Assembly (NCBI RefSeq): GCF_900100335.1 | Contig: NZ_FNFE01000007.1 | Location: 229,392-293,391, forward strand | Reading direction: 5' to 3' | DNA length: 64,000 nucleotides | Origin: Natronorubrum texcoconense | GTDB taxonomy: Archaea > Halobacteriota > Halobacteria > Halobacteriales > Natrialbaceae | Shown here: positions 25,140 to 34,638 of the stretch, piece by piece | Position numbering within the stretch: the stretch's first letter is position 1 | Layout of the letters: each line of letters opens with the position of its first letter | Notes under the pieces: model-generated | What the model saw: only the letters and a program-made list of their open reading frames with translations | What the model was told of the DNA's origin: nothing | Databases searched by the model: none | Position numbers and translations under genes: made by a program

Positions 25140-25864
25140 CCGACTACTACTCCATCGGACTGACCGACAGCGACCGCGTGAACACCGCCGTCGGCGGCGG
25201 CATCCCCGAGGGGAGCATCGTGCTCATCGAGGGCGAAGACGGCGCCGGAAAGAGCGCGCTCTCCCAGCGGTTTTCCTACGGAATGGCGACGGAAGAGATC
25301 CCCGTCACCTACATCTCGACGGAGCTCGAGTCCTGGGAGTTCGTCCAGCAGATGCACTCGCTGTCCTACGACGTGGTCGACCTGCTGTTAGACGAACGAA
25401 TGCTCTTCCTCCACGCGAACGTCGACACGCACGACGAGGGGAGAGAACGACAGCTGCTCGCGCGGCTCGCGAGCGCGGAGACGCTCTGGAAGGCCGACGT
25501 GGTGTACGTCGATACGCTCTCCGCGCTCCTTCGAAACGACCCCAACTACGAGGCCGTCATCGAAGAGGGAGACGAGGACCACGTCATCCAGCGGCTGGTG
25601 ACCTTCCTCCGGCACGTGACGATGCAAGACAAGACCGTCGTGTTGACGATCGATCCGACGAGCGTCCGCGACGACGCGTTGCGGCCGCTGCGAAACACGG
25701 CCGATATCTACTTCCAGATAGAGACGAACACGGTGGGACAGGAGATCCGACGGAACGTCCTCGTCCGTCGGTTCCAGAACATGAAAACGCCAGTCGACGA
25801 CTCGATCGGGTTCAACGTCCAACAGGGACGGGGCATCTCGATCGTCAGCAGGACGGTGGCCTGA
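25136..25864 (+). CDS. arlH: Archaellum ATPase regulator ArlH
   Basis: 242 residues. RecA/KaiC fold with Walker A EGEDGAGKSALSQRF (about 37-45) and Walker B VVYVDTLSALL. ArlH binds ATP, does not hydrolyse it fast, and docks on ArlI to switch it between assembly and rotation. It is followed by arlI with one base between stop and start. Confidence 0.95.
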   Translation: MTDYYSIGLTDSDRVNTAVGGGIPEGSIVLIEGEDGAGKSALSQRFSYGMATEEIPVTYISTELESWEFVQQMHSLSYDVVDLLLDERMLFLHANVDTHDEGRERQLLARLASAETLWKADVVYVDTLSALLRNDPNYEAVIEEGDEDHVIQRLVTFLRHVTMQDKTVVLTIDPTSVRDDALRPLRNTADIYFQIETNTVGQEIRRNVLVRRFQNMKTPVDDSIGFNVQQGRGISIVSRTVA

Positions 25865-25865
25865 G

Positions 25866-27545
25866 ATGTCCGATTTCGGCACCGCACGGCTCGAGAACGA
25901 ACTCGACGCCTTGGCCGACGAGCACCCACACCTTCGGGAACATCTCGAATGGTTCTCCGAGGAACACGGCGAGTACCCGAAGCTCATCGACGAGCCGAGC
26001 GGCGAGTGGGAATCTGACCGGCCGAACGTCATCTACGAGGCCGAAGAACCGATCTTCTGCCACGTCCACGGCGATCTGGGGATCAGCACGACCTACTACT
26101 GCGTCGAACCGACCCTCGAGGAGGCGGACAAGGCCCTGTACGACAAGATCCGGCGGCGGATCCTCGACAAGAGCGTGACGCGACCCGCACCCAGCAACAA
26201 CGAGGAGTTCGAGGAGCACCTCGACGAACTCCTCGACGGCGTCGTCGAGATCACGTCGGGGATCACCGGCCAGTCGATCGGTCGCCTCAAATCCCTCGGC
26301 GGGAACAAGATTTCGCTCTCCCAGGACCAGTTCGACCGGTTGCGATACCAGCTCCAGCGCGATATCGTCGGCCTCGGCCCGCTCGAGCCGGTGATGGTCG
26401 ACACGGCGAACGAGGACATTCACGTCATCGGACCCAAACAGTGTTACCTCGACCACGGCACCTACGGCATGATCTCGGCGACGGTCGACTTCGGCACGCC
26501 CGAGGAGTTCGAACAGTGGCTGCGCAACATGGGCGAGCGGATGAACCACCCCGTCAGCGACTCCGATCCGGTGATCGACGCGACGCTGCCGAACGGGTCG
26601 CGTATCAACATCATCTACTCCGACGACGTCTCCGTCCAGGGGCCGTCGATGACGATTCGTCAGGGCGAGGAGATCCCGCTGTCGATCCTGCAGATCACGA
26701 AGTGGGGGACGGTGTCTCCCGAACTGGCGGCGTACCTCTGGCTCTGTCTCGAGAACGAGCAGACGGTGTTCGTCGTCGGGGAGACGGCGTCGGGGAAGAC
26801 GACGACGCTGAACGCGATCCTCTCGTTCATCCCGCAGGACTCGAAGATCTACACCGCGGAGGACACGGCGGAAGTGTTGCCGCCCCACGACACGTGGCAG
26901 CAACTCCTCACCCGCGAGGGGTCGGGCGACGAGTCCGCGGACGTCGACATGTTCGACCTCGTCGCGGCTGCCCTCCGATCACGCCCCGACTACATTATCG
27001 TGGGTGAGGTTCGCGGAGCGGAGGGGCAGATGGCGTTTCAGGCGGCTCAGACCGGCCACCCCGTCATGCTGACCTTCCACGCCAGCGACATCGTCTCGAT
27101 GATCCAGCGATTCACCGGCGCGCCGATCAACGTCCCCGAGACGTTCATGGACAACTGCGACGTCGCGCTGTTCCAGAACCGAGTCAAACAGGGCGACGAC
27201 GTCCTCCGTCGGGTCACCTCGGTCCAGGAGATCGAAGGCTACTCCGACTACGAAGGCGGGGTCGTCACCCGGCAGGCGTTCAAGTGGGACCCACGCGACG
27301 ACGACGTCGCCTTCACGGGGCGGAACAACTCCTACGTCTTAGAGGAGCAGATCGCGACCCTGCTCGGCTACGAGGACACGCGGGAGATCTACGACGAACT
27401 CGACCGGCGCGCGGAGATCATCCGCCAGCTCATCGACGCCGACGTGCTCGGCTACCACGAGGTCAACGACGCCATCGCCAACTTCCAGCGCGACGGACTC
27501 GAGGGGCTCCCGATCCAGATACGGGGGATCAACCAGTTCGCCTGA
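25866..27545 (+). CDS. arlI: Archaellum motor and assembly ATPase ArlI
   Basis: 559 residues. A type II/IV secretion-like ATPase: N-terminal domain (1-250), then core with Walker A VVGETASGKTTT (about 305-314), Asp box, Walker B in RPDYIIVGEVRGAEG and His box (FQAAQTGHPVMLTFHA). ArlI hexamers drive both filament assembly and rotation. The haloarchaeal form has the usual long N-terminal extension. 28 bp to arlJ. Confidence 0.96.
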   Translation: MSDFGTARLENELDALADEHPHLREHLEWFSEEHGEYPKLIDEPSGEWESDRPNVIYEAEEPIFCHVHGDLGISTTYYCVEPTLEEADKALYDKIRRRILDKSVTRPAPSNNEEFEEHLDELLDGVVEITSGITGQSIGRLKSLGGNKISLSQDQFDRLRYQLQRDIVGLGPLEPVMVDTANEDIHVIGPKQCYLDHGTYGMISATVDFGTPEEFEQWLRNMGERMNHPVSDSDPVIDATLPNGSRINIIYSDDVSVQGPSMTIRQGEEIPLSILQITKWGTVSPELAAYLWLCLENEQTVFVVGETASGKTTTLNAILSFIPQDSKIYTAEDTAEVLPPHDTWQQLLTREGSGDESADVDMFDLVAAALRSRPDYIIVGEVRGAEGQMAFQAAQTGHPVMLTFHASDIVSMIQRFTGAPINVPETFMDNCDVALFQNRVKQGDDVLRRVTSVQEIEGYSDYEGGVVTRQAFKWDPRDDDVAFTGRNNSYVLEEQIATLLGYEDTREIYDELDRRAEIIRQLIDADVLGYHEVNDAIANFQRDGLEGLPIQIRGINQFA

Positions 27546-27573
27546 GCGGCGACGCGAGACCCACACACCGCCA

Positions 27574-29346
27574 ATGTCGACAGAATCCCAATCCGCGCCC
27601 GATCTGAGCGCCCGTTCGATTCTGCAGTCGCTCAACACGGCGTACGCGAACATGGAGATGTCCCTCGAGCGGTATCTCCTGCTCGTAATCGGGCCCGCGT
27701 TCGGCTTCTTCGTCGGCGCGGCCGTCGTCGTGGTCGTCCTCGGTCTCCCGCTGTTCGTCGCGCTCCCGGTCGTGTTGCTCGGACTCCTGTTCGTGGTCGT
27801 CGCGATCATCTACCCGAAACTCGCACAAGATCGCAAGCGAAAGCAGGTTCGCCAGCGCTTTCACCTCTTTTTGACCCACATCACCGTCCTGTCGATGACG
27901 AACATCAACCGCGTCGAGATCTTTCGAACGCTCGCCGAGGAGGACGAGTACGACGCCCTCGCCGAGGAGATGGGGTATCTCGTCGCGCTGGTCGACACCT
28001 GGAACATGAGCCTGGACGACGCCTGCCGATTGCGGGCCAAACAGACCTCGAGTCCGCTCCTGACCGACTTTCTGGAGCGACTCGCGTACACGGTCGGCGG
28101 GGGCCAGGGGATCGACGAGTTCCTGGTCGAAGAGCAGGACACGATCATCCAGCAGTTCGTCACCCGCTACGAGTCGGATCTGGCGAAACTCGACGTGATG
28201 AAGGAACTGTACATGTCGATGATGCTGTCGGTGGCGTTCATCCTCGTGTTCGCCATCGTGTTGCCGATCCTGGTCGGAATCAGTCCGACCCTGCTCATCG
28301 CCGGGACGATCGCCATGTTCGCGATCGTGCAGGTGGCGTTCGTCTACGCGATTCACGTGGTCTCGCCGTACGACCCGCTCTGGTACATCGAGGAGACGGC
28401 CGGACCCGGGCCGCTGTCGCGGATTCCCCGGGCGCTCGCGATCGGGATCGGCTGCAGTCTCGTCCTCGCGGTCGTCGTCCTGCTCGTCCTGCTCGGACTC
28501 CTCCCGATCGCCGCCGATCGGATTCCGCTGCCGATCATGGCCGCGATTCCCGTGACGCCGTTGCTCCTCCCCGGCTGGCGGATGCGCCAAGAGGAGAGCA
28601 AGGTGAAGGTCCGCGACGGCGAGTTCCCCAGTTTCATCCGTGCGCTCGGTGCCGTCGAGAGCGTCAAACAGACCTCGACGGGGAACGTCCTCGAGAGCCT
28701 GCGACGGAAGGATTTCGGCGCGCTGACGGCGAACGTCGACGCGCTCTACAAGCGACTCAACATGCGGATCGACGACATCCGGTCGTGGCGGCTGTTCGCC
28801 GCCGAGACCGGCTCCTACCTCATCCAGAAGTTCGGCGACATGTACGTCGTCGGCCGCCAGATGGGTGGCGATCCGAAGGTGCTCGGAAAGGTCATTAGCC
28901 AGAACCAGAATCAGGTGCTCAAAGTCCGCGAACAGCGCCAGCAGGCGACGACGACGCTGACCGGCGTTCTCTACGGGATCACGGCCGCGAGCGTCTTCGC
29001 CTTCTTCATCGGCCTCGAGGTCGTCGAGATCATGATGGAGATCACGACCGAGATGAACCTCGACGGTGGGAGCGACGCTGCAGCGGCAGGGGCCGAGGGG
29101 GCGCAGGTGAGCGGCGGCGGCGTCGCGAGCGACTTCTTGCACACCGAGCAGTACAATCTCGGGGCCATCGAGTATCTGCTGATCATGACCATCCTGATCA
29201 ACGCGATGCTCTCGTCGATCATGATCCGGATCACCGACCGCGGCCACATGATCAGTAGCCTCGTCCACTTCGTGCTCCTGACCTGGCTCGGCGCGATCAT
29301 CGCCGTTGTGACGAAGTACGTCGTCAACGCCGTCATCGCCGTCTGA
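27574..29346 (+). CDS. arlJ: Archaellum membrane platform protein ArlJ
   Basis: 590 residues with about nine membrane helices in two groups (about 30-75, 210-330, 460-590) and cytoplasmic T2SSF domains between, including RQMGGDPKVLGKVI. ArlJ is the membrane platform on which ArlI acts. A Gly/Ala/Ser-rich loop (GGSDAAAAGAEGAQVSGGG, about 500-520) is probably disordered. Gene order and spacing fit a single operon with arlI. Confidence 0.95.
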   Translation: MSTESQSAPDLSARSILQSLNTAYANMEMSLERYLLLVIGPAFGFFVGAAVVVVVLGLPLFVALPVVLLGLLFVVVAIIYPKLAQDRKRKQVRQRFHLFLTHITVLSMTNINRVEIFRTLAEEDEYDALAEEMGYLVALVDTWNMSLDDACRLRAKQTSSPLLTDFLERLAYTVGGGQGIDEFLVEEQDTIIQQFVTRYESDLAKLDVMKELYMSMMLSVAFILVFAIVLPILVGISPTLLIAGTIAMFAIVQVAFVYAIHVVSPYDPLWYIEETAGPGPLSRIPRALAIGIGCSLVLAVVVLLVLLGLLPIAADRIPLPIMAAIPVTPLLLPGWRMRQEESKVKVRDGEFPSFIRALGAVESVKQTSTGNVLESLRRKDFGALTANVDALYKRLNMRIDDIRSWRLFAAETGSYLIQKFGDMYVVGRQMGGDPKVLGKVISQNQNQVLKVREQRQQATTTLTGVLYGITAASVFAFFIGLEVVEIMMEITTEMNLDGGSDAAAAGAEGAQVSGGGVASDFLHTEQYNLGAIEYLLIMTILINAMLSSIMIRITDRGHMISSLVHFVLLTWLGAIIAVVTKYVVNAVIAV

Positions 29347-29470
29347 TCGAATTCGGATGCTGACGCCGCGTTGACCCGCACTAACAGGCGACTCAGTCCT
29401 CGTAATCGGACGAAGCTTCTTGATACTGCCACCACTGTCATCGGTATAGACCGGCCTCCGGCCACCTACC

Positions 29471-29929
29471 ATGACAGGATCACAACCGTATCTCGAGACG
29501 CTCGAACGATCGGCCGGGCGAACCGACGCGACCATCCAGTGGGCCAGATTTCTCGGCGAAACGTTCGGGACCACGGGTGCGCTGAACTGCCTGCGCTACT
29601 ACGAGGATCTCGGCTGGATCAGCCCCCTCGTCCGCGAGCAGATGACCTCCTACCTGCGCGGACTCTCGCTCGGGGAAATCCACAACAAGCGCTACGACGA
29701 ACCGACCACGCTCGACTACCCGCTCGAGTCGCTCAGCGGGACGCTCTTTTCGGCTCACGCCCAGAGCCTCGAGTACATCGCGACGATCAGAGGAGACGAC
29801 CTGGAGGAGCACGTCATGATCGCTCGGATGGCAGAACGTCGCGTGGAGCGACGGATCGACGACGAGGAGGAGACGGCCGACGGCCCGAACGAGATGGTCA
29901 GCATCATTCGCAACGGGCCGCCGACATAG
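29471..29929 (+). CDS. arlD: Archaellum accessory protein ArlD
   Basis: 152 residues of the ArlD/E domain: ATIQWARFLGETFGTTGALNCLRYYEDLGWISPLVREQM is homologous to the C-terminal domain of ArlCE (both end with a helix pair GWI...V...L). Stand-alone ArlD is known to be needed for motility in haloarchaea together with ArlCE. It lies 124 bp after arlJ, so it may have its own promoter. Confidence 0.88.
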   Translation: MTGSQPYLETLERSAGRTDATIQWARFLGETFGTTGALNCLRYYEDLGWISPLVREQMTSYLRGLSLGEIHNKRYDEPTTLDYPLESLSGTLFSAHAQSLEYIATIRGDDLEEHVMIARMAERRVERRIDDEEETADGPNEMVSIIRNGPPT

Positions 29930-30276
29930 TGGTCATTCATTTCCCCATCGGCCAAAAACCTTATACAATATAACCCATTCAGTCCAAAAATCAATCATAC
30001 AGTCACTATTGCAGCTGTGGCGTGAGTGAAAACTGCGGAGAATACGAAATTAGTATCGAGTTGGAAACAATGGTATAAAATACGGTTATTTTATAAATCA
30101 ATAACTATTGTACTTACAGGTCCGACGTCTGTTCGACCCCTTGCCATTTAATATCTATGGGTTCCAGAAATTCAATAGTCGTGAGTAGTGGTCGTCTGTC
30201 AGCGGTTCGTCGGCAGTGCGTGGTCGACAGGTGGATCGACGATCCTTCTCACGTACCCCCCAACTGGTGATCGTCA
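29930..30276 (+). promoter_or_regulatory. AT-rich intergenic region before the PadR-like gene
   Basis: 347 bp, much richer in A and T than the rest of the window (for example gttattttataaatcaataac near 30083-30103). No ORF with protein character. TATA-like tracts occur at about 29965 (cttatacaatataac) and 30090 (attttataaatc). It may hold the promoter for the regulator and possibly an unannotated small RNA; nothing more can be said. Confidence 0.4.
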
Positions 30277-30777
30277 ATGCGTGAGGATATACCCGATACG
30301 GAGTCCGTCTTCGACGAGCTGTCGAGGGCGGCGACTGCAGGCGAGCAGTCGGAATCGTACACTATCTCCTTGGGAACGACCGACGAGTCGTCCAAGGACG
30401 TCGAGCGAGAGCTCGACGAGCTGATGGCGGAAGTAAACGCGGCGCTGCCGACCGAGGACGTCCAGTTCGACGAGACGATAATCAAGGAGAATCTCGACGA
30501 GATTCTGCTGATGCTCATCGCCCTGCACGAAGAGACCCACGGGAAGGAGCTGCTGTCGGATCTCACTCACCTGTTCGGTGCTCAGCTGAGCCCGGGTACC
30601 GTCTACCCGAGTCTACACACTCTGGAGGAGGAGGACGTGCTATCGATGCACGCGAAGGTTCGAACCAAGGAGTACTCGATCGACGACGAGGAGTACGTCC
30701 GCGCGACCGTCGAGCGAACGATGGTCCAGCATCTGGCCTTCGGGCTGTTGCTGTACGCGTTCCTGCCGCGCCTGTGA
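30277..30777 (+). CDS. PadR-like winged-helix regulator next to the archaellum operon
   Basis: 166 residues. The N-terminal 65 residues are acidic and helical; then DEILLMLIALHEETHGKELLSDL, PGTVYPSLHTLEEEDVLSM and KVRTKEYSIDDEE form the PadR winged helix with its recognition helix and wing. It may control archaellum genes by analogy with other archaellum-linked regulators, but that is only suggested by position. Followed by a strong terminator hairpin. Confidence 0.8.
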   Translation: MREDIPDTESVFDELSRAATAGEQSESYTISLGTTDESSKDVERELDELMAEVNAALPTEDVQFDETIIKENLDEILLMLIALHEETHGKELLSDLTHLFGAQLSPGTVYPSLHTLEEEDVLSMHAKVRTKEYSIDDEEYVRATVERTMVQHLAFGLLLYAFLPRL

Positions 30778-30780
30778 ACC

Positions 30781-30817
30781 GCCTCGGGGTCAATCCCCGA
30801 GGCACTCGCTTTGTTTT
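30781..30817 (+). terminator. Stem-loop and T-rich tail after the PadR-like gene
   Basis: gcctcgggg-tcaat-ccccgaggc: a perfect 9-bp stem at 30781-30789 and 30795-30803 with a 5-base loop, followed by actcgctttgtttt. Begins three bases after the stop codon. Confidence 0.7.
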
Positions 30818-30889
30818 CTCTGTAGACCGGTCGCTGTTTTCATCTAATTTTGCGCCCAGCGACGACTCGAGCCCGGGCCGACGGTACTG

Positions 30890-31327
30890 CTACTGCTCTT
30901 CGAGATCCTTCGCGATGTCGGTCAGACTGTCGCTCGGTGGTTCGTGGGCGTCGTAGTAGACCGTCTCGCCCGGTGCGCGAAGGCCGTAGAGGAACTCGGG
31001 TTCGATGACGTCGACCAGCACCGAGCCGCCGGCCGCGACGCCGTGGTCGTCGGCCCAGTCGACCAGTCGGTCCGGCGCGCCGCTCGGATCGCGGGCCTGA
31101 TCGGGCGTCTCGTAGATGGCCGGGATCGACAGATCGTCGCCCGTCAGCGCCCGTTCGACCCGTCCGAACAGTTCGTCGCCGTCGAGGACGATCCGGACGA
31201 CCTCGTCGGTCGGGAACGCGTCGCGTTCGTCGGCCGGTACCTCGAGACGGACGCCGGTCGCCGTCTCCGTACACGTCGACCGGACCGTCTGCACTGACGG
31301 ATGGTCGCTCGAAATTCGGTCTGCCAT
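30890..31327 (-). CDS. DUF7112-like hypothetical protein
   Basis: 145 residues, acidic, no membrane segment. Starts MADRISSDHPSVQTVRST, a form I associate with DUF7112, a haloarchaeal family beside ribosomal protein S6e; this naming is from memory. The sequence alternates short beta strands (VVRIVLDGDELFGRVER; GGSVLVDVIEPEFLYGL), suggesting a small beta-barrel. Same strand as S6e, 27 bp after its stop. Confidence 0.65.
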   Translation of the reverse strand: MADRISSDHPSVQTVRSTCTETATGVRLEVPADERDAFPTDEVVRIVLDGDELFGRVERALTGDDLSIPAIYETPDQARDPSGAPDRLVDWADDHGVAAGGSVLVDVIEPEFLYGLRAPGETVYYDAHEPPSDSLTDIAKDLEEQ

Positions 31328-31354
31328 GCTAGAACGAAAGGTCGTGTGGTCGGA

Positions 31355-31768
31355 TTACTCGTCGTCCTCGGCGTCTTCGGCGTCGCCCTCACCGAGCAGC
31401 TCGTCGATACCGGTGCTGCCGTGCTCGACAACTGCGGCGTTGATCTGTGCGACGGCGTCGGAGACCTCGCTTCCGCGGACCGTGATACGGCGGCGCTCGC
31501 CGTCACGCGACGGCTTGTAGCCAGTCTGGCGTTCTTTCATCAGGACTTCCTGCAGGTTCGCGCCGGCGACGCCCGGGTTGAGCGGTCGGCCGGCGTTGTC
31601 CGAGCCACCGGTGATCTCGAGCGTGTAGCCGTCGAGACCGACGGCGCCGCCGTCGACTTCCTCGCCGATCGACTTGCCGATGAACCGGTTTGCGTCCTGT
31701 TCTTCCGCCTCGAGCTGGTAGGACGACCCGGAGTCGGGGTCGCCAACGACGACAGTGAAACTTGCCAT
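31355..31768 (-). CDS. rps6e: 30S ribosomal protein S6e
   Basis: 137 residues from ATG 31768. The family motifs are present: [45 protein letters not shown], and [20 protein letters not shown]6e is found in archaea and eukaryotes and belongs to the small subunit. The C-terminal acidic tail ([10 protein letters not shown]) is usual in halophiles. Confidence 0.97.
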   Translation of the reverse strand: MASFTVVVGDPDSGSSYQLEAEEQDANRFIGKSIGEEVDGGAVGLDGYTLEITGGSDNAGRPLNPGVAGANLQEVLMKERQTGYKPSRDGERRRITVRGSEVSDAVAQINAAVVEHGSTGIDELLGEGDAEDAEDDE

Positions 31769-32082
31769 GTGCGACGGAAGACGGCCGTCGCTCAAAAGAA
31801 CATCGATACGACCTTTCGCGCTACGGTCTGCCCCACTGACGGCAGCGTCGGTACCCACAGCGCGTCGTTCCTCGGCAAAATCCGCAACAGAGCGCGTCGC
31901 GCTCTGCGCTCGTTCGGAGTTGGTGATTCCGACGGAGTCGCTTGCAGTTGGGCGACAACGTGGCGCAAACGGTTCGCGGGGCCATACACGGGGCGAGCGT
32001 GAGTACGGAAGACGGCTCTCGCGGCGCTCGAGACGCCTCCCGGCCAGCTGAATTTGCGATGTCGACTGCAGTTCGAAGAAGG
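31769..32082. other. Intergenic region upstream of rps6e
   Basis: 314 bp between the S6e start and the Nudix stop. It should contain the S6e promoter, but I see no convincing TATA box within the first 50 bp. No recognisable gene or repeat. Confidence 0.4.
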
Positions 32083-32553
32083 TCACATCTCAGAGCCGGC
32101 GGCGCGAATCGCCTCCGTCCCGAGCGTGACCACGTCCTCCGGCAGCTCGCTCTCGAGTAGGTCGTTCCGCGTATACCACTCCCAGGAGTCTGCAGCCACC
32201 TCGCCGTCCGCGGGCGAGATGTCGCGACTCGAGACCGTCGCGTAGTAGATCAGATCGATGTGCTGGTGGCCGACCTGTCCGTCGTGGACGTTGATATCGT
32301 ACAGCATCTGGTGGCGCGCCGGGGGGAGCGGCCGTCCGGCGGGCGCCTCGATCGAATCAGCCTCGTCGAGCAGCGTCGCCTCGAGTCCGGTCTCCTCGCG
32401 AACCTCCCGAAGGCCGGCTTCGGCGGGCAGTTCGTCCCGATCCACGTGTCCGCCGGGCGGGATCGTCATCCCGAGTCGCTCGTGCTCGTGGAGGGCAGTC
32501 GCCCCGTCGCTGACGATGTAGACGGTCGCGGTAAAGTGGCGCGTCGTTTCCAT
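32083..32553 (-). CDS. Nudix hydrolase
   Basis: 156 residues. Nudix box [24 protein letters not shown] matches GX5EX7REUXEEXGU with all catalytic glutamates. The preceding strand ([29 protein letters not shown]) positions the substrate. Substrate likely a nucleoside diphosphate derivative; not specified by sequence. Confidence 0.92.
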   Translation of the reverse strand: METTRHFTATVYIVSDGATALHEHERLGMTIPPGGHVDRDELPAEAGLREVREETGLEATLLDEADSIEAPAGRPLPPARHQMLYDINVHDGQVGHQHIDLIYYATVSSRDISPADGEVAADSWEWYTRNDLLESELPEDVVTLGTEAIRAAGSEM

Positions 32554-32623
32554 ACTGGCGAGAGAGACCGCCGTTCCTTCAGCGTATTCCATCCGCGGCG
32601 AAACTAAAACTAAACGACACCGA

Positions 32624-33136
32624 TTACAGCGCCGTTCGCATCCGCAGACACTCGAGTCCCACCCCCGCTTCCATCTCGAGCGAAACCGTCTCGACCCCCT
32701 CGTAGCCCTGCCGTCGGTAGAACTCGATCGCGTTCCGCGACGCCGTGAGTACGAGCGTTTCGAGGCCCGCATCGCTCGCGGCCGACTCGAGCGCTTCGAG
32801 AATCGCGCGGCCGATGCCCTCGCGGACGTGGTCGGGATGGACGTAGACGGCACCGATCTCGCCGGTTGAGTCATCGCGGCCGTCGGGATCGCAGTCGAGC
32901 AGGCCGAAGCCGGCGATTTCGACGCCATCCTCGCCTTCGAGTTCGGCCACAACGATGTGGTGGTCGGGACCCCCGAGCGGATAGCCCTCCGGCGGGACGT
33001 TCGAGAGCCACGCCCGAACCTGCTCGGCGTCGTACGCGGCGGGTCCGAGGTCGCGGATCGAGGCCGCGTGAACGTCGGCGATCGATTCCGCATCGGTCGA
33101 CTCCGCCTCGCGAATTTTCACTCGAGCGGGAGCCAT
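32624..33136 (-). CDS. GNAT family N-acetyltransferase
   Basis: 170 residues from ATG 33136 (MAPARVKIREAESTDAES); the longer in-frame extension upstream is Arg-rich and is out of place in a halophile. Acetyl-CoA loop: VHPDHVREGIGRAILEALE. The end ASRNAIEFYRRQGYEGVETVSLEME fits motif B. Substrate unknown. Its ATG is two bases before the stop-side end of the dehydrogenase (33139), so the two are probably cotranscribed. Confidence 0.9.
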   Translation of the reverse strand: MAPARVKIREAESTDAESIADVHAASIRDLGPAAYDAEQVRAWLSNVPPEGYPLGGPDHHIVVAELEGEDGVEIAGFGLLDCDPDGRDDSTGEIGAVYVHPDHVREGIGRAILEALESAASDAGLETLVLTASRNAIEFYRRQGYEGVETVSLEMEAGVGLECLRMRTAL

Positions 33137-33138
33137 TC

Positions 33139-34068
33139 TTAGACGACGCGGTTGTGGAACTCGTCGTCGGCCTCGAGTCGTCCCACGTTGTCGCGAACGA
33201 TCTCGCCGACGTCCCGGAAGTAGTCCCGCGTGTAAGCCGCACAGTGGGGCGTGACGATCACTTCGTCCATGCTCCACAGCGGGGAGTCCTCGGGCAGCGG
33301 TTCCGCCTCGAAGACGTCGAGCGCCGCGCCTTCGATCGAATCCGACTCGAGGGCGTCGATCAGCGCCGGTTCGTCCACGACTGGCCCGCGGGCCACGTTG
33401 ACGAAGTAGGCGTCCTCGCGCATGGCGTCGAACGCCTCCGCGTCGAACAGGTGGTGGGTCTCGTCGGTCAGCGGGACCGTGGCGATCACGAACTCGGCGT
33501 CGGCGACGGCCTCGAGCAAGTCGTCGTTCGCGTAGATCTCCTCGAATCCGGGGACCGGGTCGCCGGAGCGGCGGACGCCGATGACGCGAACACCGAGCGC
33601 CCCGAGCGTCTCCGCGACGCCGCGTCCCAGGGTTCCGGTGCCGACGACGCAGGCAGTTTTCCCGGGCAGCGTGAACGCCTCGTCCCACTCGGGGCGCTCC
33701 CACCGGCGTTCTTGCTGGTTCGCGACGTGATCGTGGAGCCGTCGCGAGAACGCGAGCAGGTAGCCCGCGACCGTCTCGCCGACCGTGCGGTCGTGGATCC
33801 CCGTGCTGTTCGTGAGAATCACGTTCGCGGCCTCGAGGTCGTCGAACGGGAACCGGTCGACGCCCGCCTGGATCGAGTGGATCCAGTCGAGTTCGAGGAG
33901 CGCCTCGCGGTACTCGATGGTGACGACCGCGTCGCAGTCGGCGATTTCGTCGTCGCCGATCACGTCGACGGCGACCGGGAGGTCGGCGAGGTGGGTCGCG
34001 AGTTCCGACGGCGGAAACACCGCGTCGACCGAGTCGTGGACGCCGAGTCGCTCGAGTTCGAAGTGCAT
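33139..34068 (-). CDS. D-2-hydroxyacid dehydrogenase
   Basis: 309 residues from ATG 34068. NAD(P)-binding glycine motif VVGTGTLGRGVAETLG (about 136-150), catalytic Arg in FVNVARGPVVDE, Glu in DVFEAEPLPEDSPLW and His in TPHCAAYT. This is the classic D-2-hydroxyacid dehydrogenase layout, similar to the haloarchaeal enzyme characterised from Haloferax mediterranei. Reduces 2-ketocarboxylic acids. Confidence 0.93.
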   Translation of the reverse strand: MHFELERLGVHDSVDAVFPPSELATHLADLPVAVDVIGDDEIADCDAVVTIEYREALLELDWIHSIQAGVDRFPFDDLEAANVILTNSTGIHDRTVGETVAGYLLAFSRRLHDHVANQQERRWERPEWDEAFTLPGKTACVVGTGTLGRGVAETLGALGVRVIGVRRSGDPVPGFEEIYANDDLLEAVADAEFVIATVPLTDETHHLFDAEAFDAMREDAYFVNVARGPVVDEPALIDALESDSIEGAALDVFEAEPLPEDSPLWSMDEVIVTPHCAAYTRDYFRDVGEIVRDNVGRLEADDEFHNRVV

Positions 34069-34176
34069 GGGTGTGGGTACGGACGAACTCGAGTTGAACC
34101 TTTCCAGAGACGACTCGTCGTCGGCATCGTTGCTGGAGTCTGCGTTAGACAGCTGATGGTGTCCATTTGATGGGCG

Positions 34177-34447
34177 TAGTGAACGCTCGAGCGTGTAGTG
34201 ATCGGGAAGACGAGTGTTCTGCAGTTGCTGGCGGCGATGAGTGCCACGTCCTCCCCAGCCGATTCGCTCGCTTCTTCCAGTCGCTCGCTCATCCATAGGA
34301 AGACGCAGAGCGTCTTCCACGCAGTCGCTCGTCGCACTCGCGACGACCTCGCACGTTTTCGTCGACCGACCCACGCTTGTTCGGTCGGCCGACAGCGTGC
34401 GCCGCTGCACGTGGTTTGGTTAGTCCGAGCAGGAACGCCTGTACTGA
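34177..34447 (+). repeat. Structured dispersed repeat, copy 2
   Basis: Same orientation as copy 1 (3763-3986). Shared blocks are tagtgaacgct at 34177-34187, gaagacgag near 34206, the 19-base block at 34238-34256, the 22-base block at 34407-34428, and tgtactga at 34440-34447. The interior is different in sequence but again folds: ggaagacg-cagag-cgtcttcc at 34298-34318; gtcgc-actc-gcgac at 34331-34344; cgaccga...tcggtcg at 34363-34369 and 34381-34387. It lies between two minus-strand genes. Flanking bases 34069-34176 and 34448-34638 hold nothing I recognise. Confidence 0.7.
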
Positions 34448-34638
34448 CGATCGATACACGAAATCGGTCGACTATTGGAATCACTGAGAGGACGGTTCAG
34501 AAACGGTGCCGTCGCTAGAAACTTCGAAAGGGCGGCTCAGGAAAAATCCTCGTCACAAGGGGCTCGGAGGGGGTAACATATCGTCACTGCCGCCTCCTTC
34601 GACTACGCACTCGAGGGGTTTCCGTCTATCGCTTTGGC

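Noticed and set aside
27529..29574. 681-codon open frame antisense to arlJ
   Set aside because: Opposite the archaellum platform gene; His/Asp/Arg-rich without any motif, a shadow of third-position GC bias.
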